Of a DNA stretch of 6,807 bases, positions 5,078 through 6,807 are shown one piece after another (the first letter of the stretch is position 1; each line of letters opens with the position of its first letter). The position numbers and the translations under genes were made by a program. The notes beneath the pieces were generated by a model that was given only the letters and a program-made list of their open reading frames with translations, was not told the origin of the DNA and did no database searches. The stretch lies in contig DAOOPA010000046.1 of NCBI GenBank assembly GCA_035388025.1, positions 1 to 6,807 of the forward strand, written 5' to 3'. Source of the stretch: JAAZMX01 sp035388025. Lineage in GTDB: Bacteria > Patescibacteriota > Patescibacteriia > UBA2196 > GWA2-42-15.

Positions 5078-6062
5078 ATTTAATTCTTTTAATATTGACG
5101 AGATAGCTAGATATCGCCGTGGTGGCCATTTTACCTAGAGAACAGATGGTGGTTTTTTGCATGGTATTGATAATATCCCAGAAAGCTTCAGTCCCGAGAG
5201 CACCGGATTTGGACATTTCCCAAAGACGAAAAGCGCCTTCGCGACAAGGCACACACTTGCCGCAGGACTCGCGGGCAAAAAAAGATAACCAGGAGTCTAA
5301 TAATTTTTTCTCGTCAGTGTCCAGACGGTGAATAATCAAGCCGGAGTAATGATGGATAGGGATATCCAATTGATTTTCACGTAGACATTGCCCGGCCATA
5401 GCGCCGCCGAGCTGAATGAAAAAGGGGAACCGGGGATAGTGGCCGCTTTTCAAAAGCGTTTGCTTGGCCGTCAGATTTTCGGGAAAGGAATAAATATTTC
5501 TGGGAAAATCAGCGCCAGAGATACAGAAAAAGCGTTCGCCATGATATTTATTTTCATTAAGCAAAGAAATATTGTAAAAAGTTTCACAGTTATTGACCAA
5601 GGTCGGGTGGCCATGAAAGCCGACAGCGGTGATATAGGGTGGGCGCAGGCGCGACTCCTCGCGTTTGCCCTCCATCAGATTCAGAGCCGCGGTTTCTTCA
5701 CCGCCGATATAGTCGACATGTGGTTTGGCGAATAACTCAATTTTGGCTGAACCAATGAGTAGCGAGAGTTTATTTTTGTATTTGCGATAATAGCTGGGAT
5801 TCAAATAAATAATACCATGCTTGGCGCCGACGGTTTTCATAGCCAGAAGAATGCCATCAATAACGCGCTCAGGATAACGATCAATAATAAATTCATCTTT
5901 AAAAATGCCAGGCTCGGATTCGGAGCAATTGGCCACGACGTATTTTTCCCGATCTTTGGCTGACAAAACCGCCTGCCATTTTTTGGCGACTGGGAAAGTG
6001 CCACAACCGCGACCCAAGAGTCCAGCGGATTCTATTTTTTTGATAAGAGGAGGAATTCTCAT
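5076..6062 (-). CDS. Short NuoF-like hydrogenase subunit (FMN, 4Fe-4S)
   Basis: A 328-residue soluble subunit of the NuoF/HydB/HndC family, which binds FMN and NAD(P)H and passes electrons to Fe-S clusters. Seen in order: the glycine-rich loop GLLGRGCGTFPVAKKW (residues 14-29), NCSESEPGIFKDE (45-57) at the FMN site, GGEETAALNLMEGKR (120-134), HPTLVNNCETFYN (152-164), a divergent SLBB-like region, and the cluster motif ESCGKCVPCREG with C267, C270 and C273, plus C307 in TTICSLG. It lacks both the N-terminal thioredoxin-like domain and the C-terminal ferredoxin domain of long HydB proteins. I choose the ATG at 6062; an in-frame TTG at 6104 lies inside a transposon-end hairpin. A perfect extended -10 ends 7 bases before the ATG, so the mRNA is probably leaderless. 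The hydrogenase gene lies downstream, with the four-helix-bundle gene between; a NuoE-like partner is not in view. Confidence 0.9.
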   Translation of the reverse strand: MRIPPLIKKIESAGLLGRGCGTFPVAKKWQAVLSAKDREKYVVANCSESEPGIFKDEFIIDRYPERVIDGILLAMKTVGAKHGIIYLNPSYYRKYKNKLSLLIGSAKIELFAKPHVDYIGGEETAALNLMEGKREESRLRPPYITAVGFHGHPTLVNNCETFYNISLLNENKYHGERFFCISGADFPRNIYSFPENLTAKQTLLKSGHYPRFPFFIQLGGAMAGQCLRENQLDIPIHHYSGLIIHRLDTDEKKLLDSWLSFFARESCGKCVPCREGAFRLWEMSKSGALGTEAFWDIINTMQKTTICSLGKMATTAISSYLVNIKRIK

Positions 6063-6090
6063 GTGGGTAATTATATCACGGGGGGAAAAA
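6061..6090. repeat. 30-bp direct repeat, copy 1 (nuoF side)
   Basis: Matches 6692-6721 in 27 of 30 positions; all three differences are G/A. Both copies lie just outside the 27-bp ends of the transposase unit, 3 and 4 bases away, in the same orientation. This copy includes two of the three bases of the nuoF-like start codon and its -10 box. Confidence 0.8.
6070..6078 (-). promoter_or_regulatory. Extended -10 of the nuoF-like gene, probably leaderless
   Basis: On the minus strand TGATATAAT (6070-6078) is a perfect extended -10, followed by 7 bases and then the ATG at 6062-6060. Transcription would start at or within a base or two of the ATG. There is no good -35, which extended -10 promoters can do without, and no Shine-Dalgarno sequence. 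Confidence 0.6.
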
Positions 6091-6093
6091 GAT

Positions 6094-6120
6094 TGTTGGT
6101 TCAACCCTCTGGGTTGAACC
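6094..6120. repeat. Left 27-bp end with hairpin
   Basis: Plus-strand TGTT is followed by GGTTCAACCC, a 3-base TCT loop and GGGTTGAACC (6098-6120): a hairpin with perfect 10-bp arms. The whole 27 bp is the exact reverse complement of 6661-6687. As RNA the hairpin would also sit at the 3' end of the transposase message. Confidence 0.9.
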
Positions 6121-6647
6121 TAAAAATTGGTTATTGCTATTTTGGTAGGAATTTTACTGGCCGATGACCAGCGCCAATCTTCCGGATGATAAACATATTC
6201 TTTTCTGACTGGATTATAGTGAATATAATTATATTTCTGTTCTAAAAATTCTTCAGAGGTAATCAACTCTGGAAAATTATTATCGTGCCAGAAATGGTAA
6301 CTTTCTTTTTCTTTAAATAAGTTTATCACCTCTGGCTCGGTGGCAAGAATATTTTTCTGTAATTCGTGTGATAAGTAGCTCTTGAGACTATTTATAACCC
6401 TGATCATATCCGGGGCTTGACCAATAAAATGCAAATGGTTGAGCATAAAAACAAAAGCATATATTTTTAGACCTTTGTGTTTTTGGCAGTAGACAAAGCC
6501 ACTTTCTAGAATCTCAAAACGACGATGGCGGTCAAAGATATAATAAAGATTTTTAACTGAAAAAGTAATAAAATAAAGTTGATCTTTTTGCTCTTTAAAT
6601 ATTCTAATGGAAGGCATAGCGGGTGCGTAAAACCAAATTTCTGCCAT
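6120..6647 (-). CDS. REP-associated tyrosine (Y1, HUH) transposase
   Basis: A 175-residue protein of the IS200-like Y1 transposase superfamily, RAYT branch. The HUH metal site is NHLHFIG (H71 and H73), after the strand KIYAFVFML. The C-terminal half carries YNYIHYNPVRKEYVYHPEDW (139-158) followed by RWSSA, the conserved YIxxNPVR...W.WSSA block of RAYTs; Y141 is the probable nicking tyrosine. Such enzymes cut single-stranded DNA next to hairpins, and the gene is bracketed by two such hairpins. The first in-frame ATG is at 6647. The ATG at 6617 (MPSIRIFKEQ) fits the family's usual N-terminus and may be the true start; neither has a clear Shine-Dalgarno sequence. Length is normal and no motif is missing, so it is probably active. 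Its likely promoter is the extended -10 in the outer direct repeat (6701-6709). Confidence 0.9.
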   Translation of the reverse strand: MAEIWFYAPAMPSIRIFKEQKDQLYFITFSVKNLYYIFDRHRRFEILESGFVYCQKHKGLKIYAFVFMLNHLHFIGQAPDMIRVINSLKSYLSHELQKNILATEPEVINLFKEKESYHFWHDNNFPELITSEEFLEQKYNYIHYNPVRKEYVYHPEDWRWSSASKIPTKIAITNF

Positions 6648-6660
6648 TGAATAAATCCCT

Positions 6661-6687
6661 GGTTCAACCCAGAGGGTTGAACCAACA
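6661..6687. repeat. Right 27-bp end with hairpin
   Basis: GGTTCAACCC, an AGA loop and GGGTTGAACC (6661-6683) plus AACA; an exact inverted copy of 6094-6120. If the transposase is transcribed from 6701-6709, this hairpin lies in its 5' leader. Confidence 0.9.
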
Positions 6688-6691
6688 CCGG

Positions 6692-6721
6692 ATGTGGATA
6701 ATTATATCACGAGGAGAAAAA
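6692..6721. repeat. 30-bp direct repeat, copy 2 (outer side)
   Basis: Partner of 6061-6090. It keeps the -10 box but reads ATC where copy 1 has the nuoF-like ATG, so it has no start codon. Confidence 0.8.
6701..6709 (-). promoter_or_regulatory. Extended -10 upstream of the transposase gene
   Basis: Minus-strand TGATATAAT, identical to the box at 6070-6078. Transcription would start near 6694 and run through the right-end hairpin into the transposase gene. The -35 position holds TTCCCC, a weak match. Confidence 0.5.
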
Positions 6722-6738
6722 ACGGGGAAATAAAAAAG

Positions 6739-6769
6739 TTGACAAAGATAAAAAAGGTGCTTGCATAGA
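6739..6769 (+). promoter_or_regulatory. Possible divergent promoter leaving the window
   Basis: A perfect plus-strand TTGACA (6739-6744) is followed by an A-rich spacer and TGCATAGA, but the -10 is poor (CATAGA at 19 bases). It might drive a gene beyond the right edge. The rest of 6722-6807 holds nothing I can support as coding. Confidence 0.25.
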
Positions 6770-6807
6770 ACAGCTCTACACAATTTGATATTTTTTAATG
6801 ATTTTCC

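Larger units (their letters stand above)
6094..6687 (-). mobile_element. Transposase unit with inverted hairpin ends
   Basis: A compact 594-bp unit: one REP-associated transposase gene between two perfect 27-bp inverted ends, flanked by a 30-bp imperfect direct repeat. The gene's stop codon (6120-6122) uses the last base of the left end; its start lies 14 bases inside the right end. The layout resembles an autonomous transposon or a RAYT with its two REP-like hairpins. Which applies depends on whether the ends recur elsewhere in the genome. Confidence 0.7.

Noticed and set aside
5119..5735. Plus-strand open frames opposite the NuoF-like gene
   Set aside because: Shadow frames of a well-supported gene; no motif or start signal.
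6063..6104. N-terminal extension of the NuoF-like protein from a TTG at 6104
   Set aside because: The added residues are encoded by the transposon end hairpin and the -10 box; the ATG at 6062 fits the family start better.
6506..6688. 60-codon minus-strand frame starting inside the right transposon end
   Set aside because: It overlaps the transposase in another frame, begins in the hairpin and is low in complexity.
6790..6807. Start of a plus-strand gene at an ATG at 6798
   Set aside because: Only ten bases remain in the window, with no ribosome binding site; it cannot be supported.

Overview
The window looks like part of a small-genome bacterium of the Candidate Phyla Radiation (Patescibacteria, most likely Parcubacteria-like). 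This is an inference from gene content (a four-helix-bundle S23-type protein, a REP-associated transposase, a compact [FeFe]-hydrogenase locus), AT-rich spacers, promoters of the TGnTATAAT type and the near absence of Shine-Dalgarno sequences. No rRNA or other strong taxonomic marker is present. Every convincing protein gene is on the minus strand, so the window reads biologically from right to left.

Right end to 4617 is the hydrogenase region. A REP-associated tyrosine (HUH) transposase gene sits between two perfect inverted copies of a 27-bp end, each containing a 10-bp-arm hairpin. Outside these ends lies a 30-bp imperfect direct repeat carrying an extended -10 promoter. Next come a short NuoF-like FMN/4Fe-4S subunit, probably read from a nearly leaderless start, then a four-helix-bundle gene flanked by paired short repeats in inverted orientation, and then a complete [FeFe] hydrogenase large subunit with all cluster motifs. 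The two enzyme genes probably form an NAD(P)H-linked, H2-evolving or H2-consuming complex. No NuoE/HydC partner and no HydEFG maturases are in the window. Two separate insertions (transposase and four-helix unit) seem to have landed in this operon without breaking a gene.

2684 to 1748 holds a two-gene toxin-antitoxin-like unit: an 84-residue small protein and an AbiEii-type nucleotidyltransferase whose reading frames overlap by 8 bases, with its own promoter.

1763 to 1216 is a 548-base stretch without an intact gene, but it is full of structure. A strong promoter starts inside the 3' end of the toxin gene, is followed by about 150 bases with two hairpins, and ends in a textbook intrinsic terminator: a candidate small RNA. 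A 61-bp near-palindrome overlaps the terminator. Then comes a miniature remnant of an IS200/IS605 element: both end hairpins remain, but tnpA is reduced to its first 19 codons and its last 38.

1215 to 26 carries an HD-domain phosphohydrolase, whose upstream region was replaced by the IS200 remnant, and a P-loop NTPase/kinase-like protein of the AAA_28 type.
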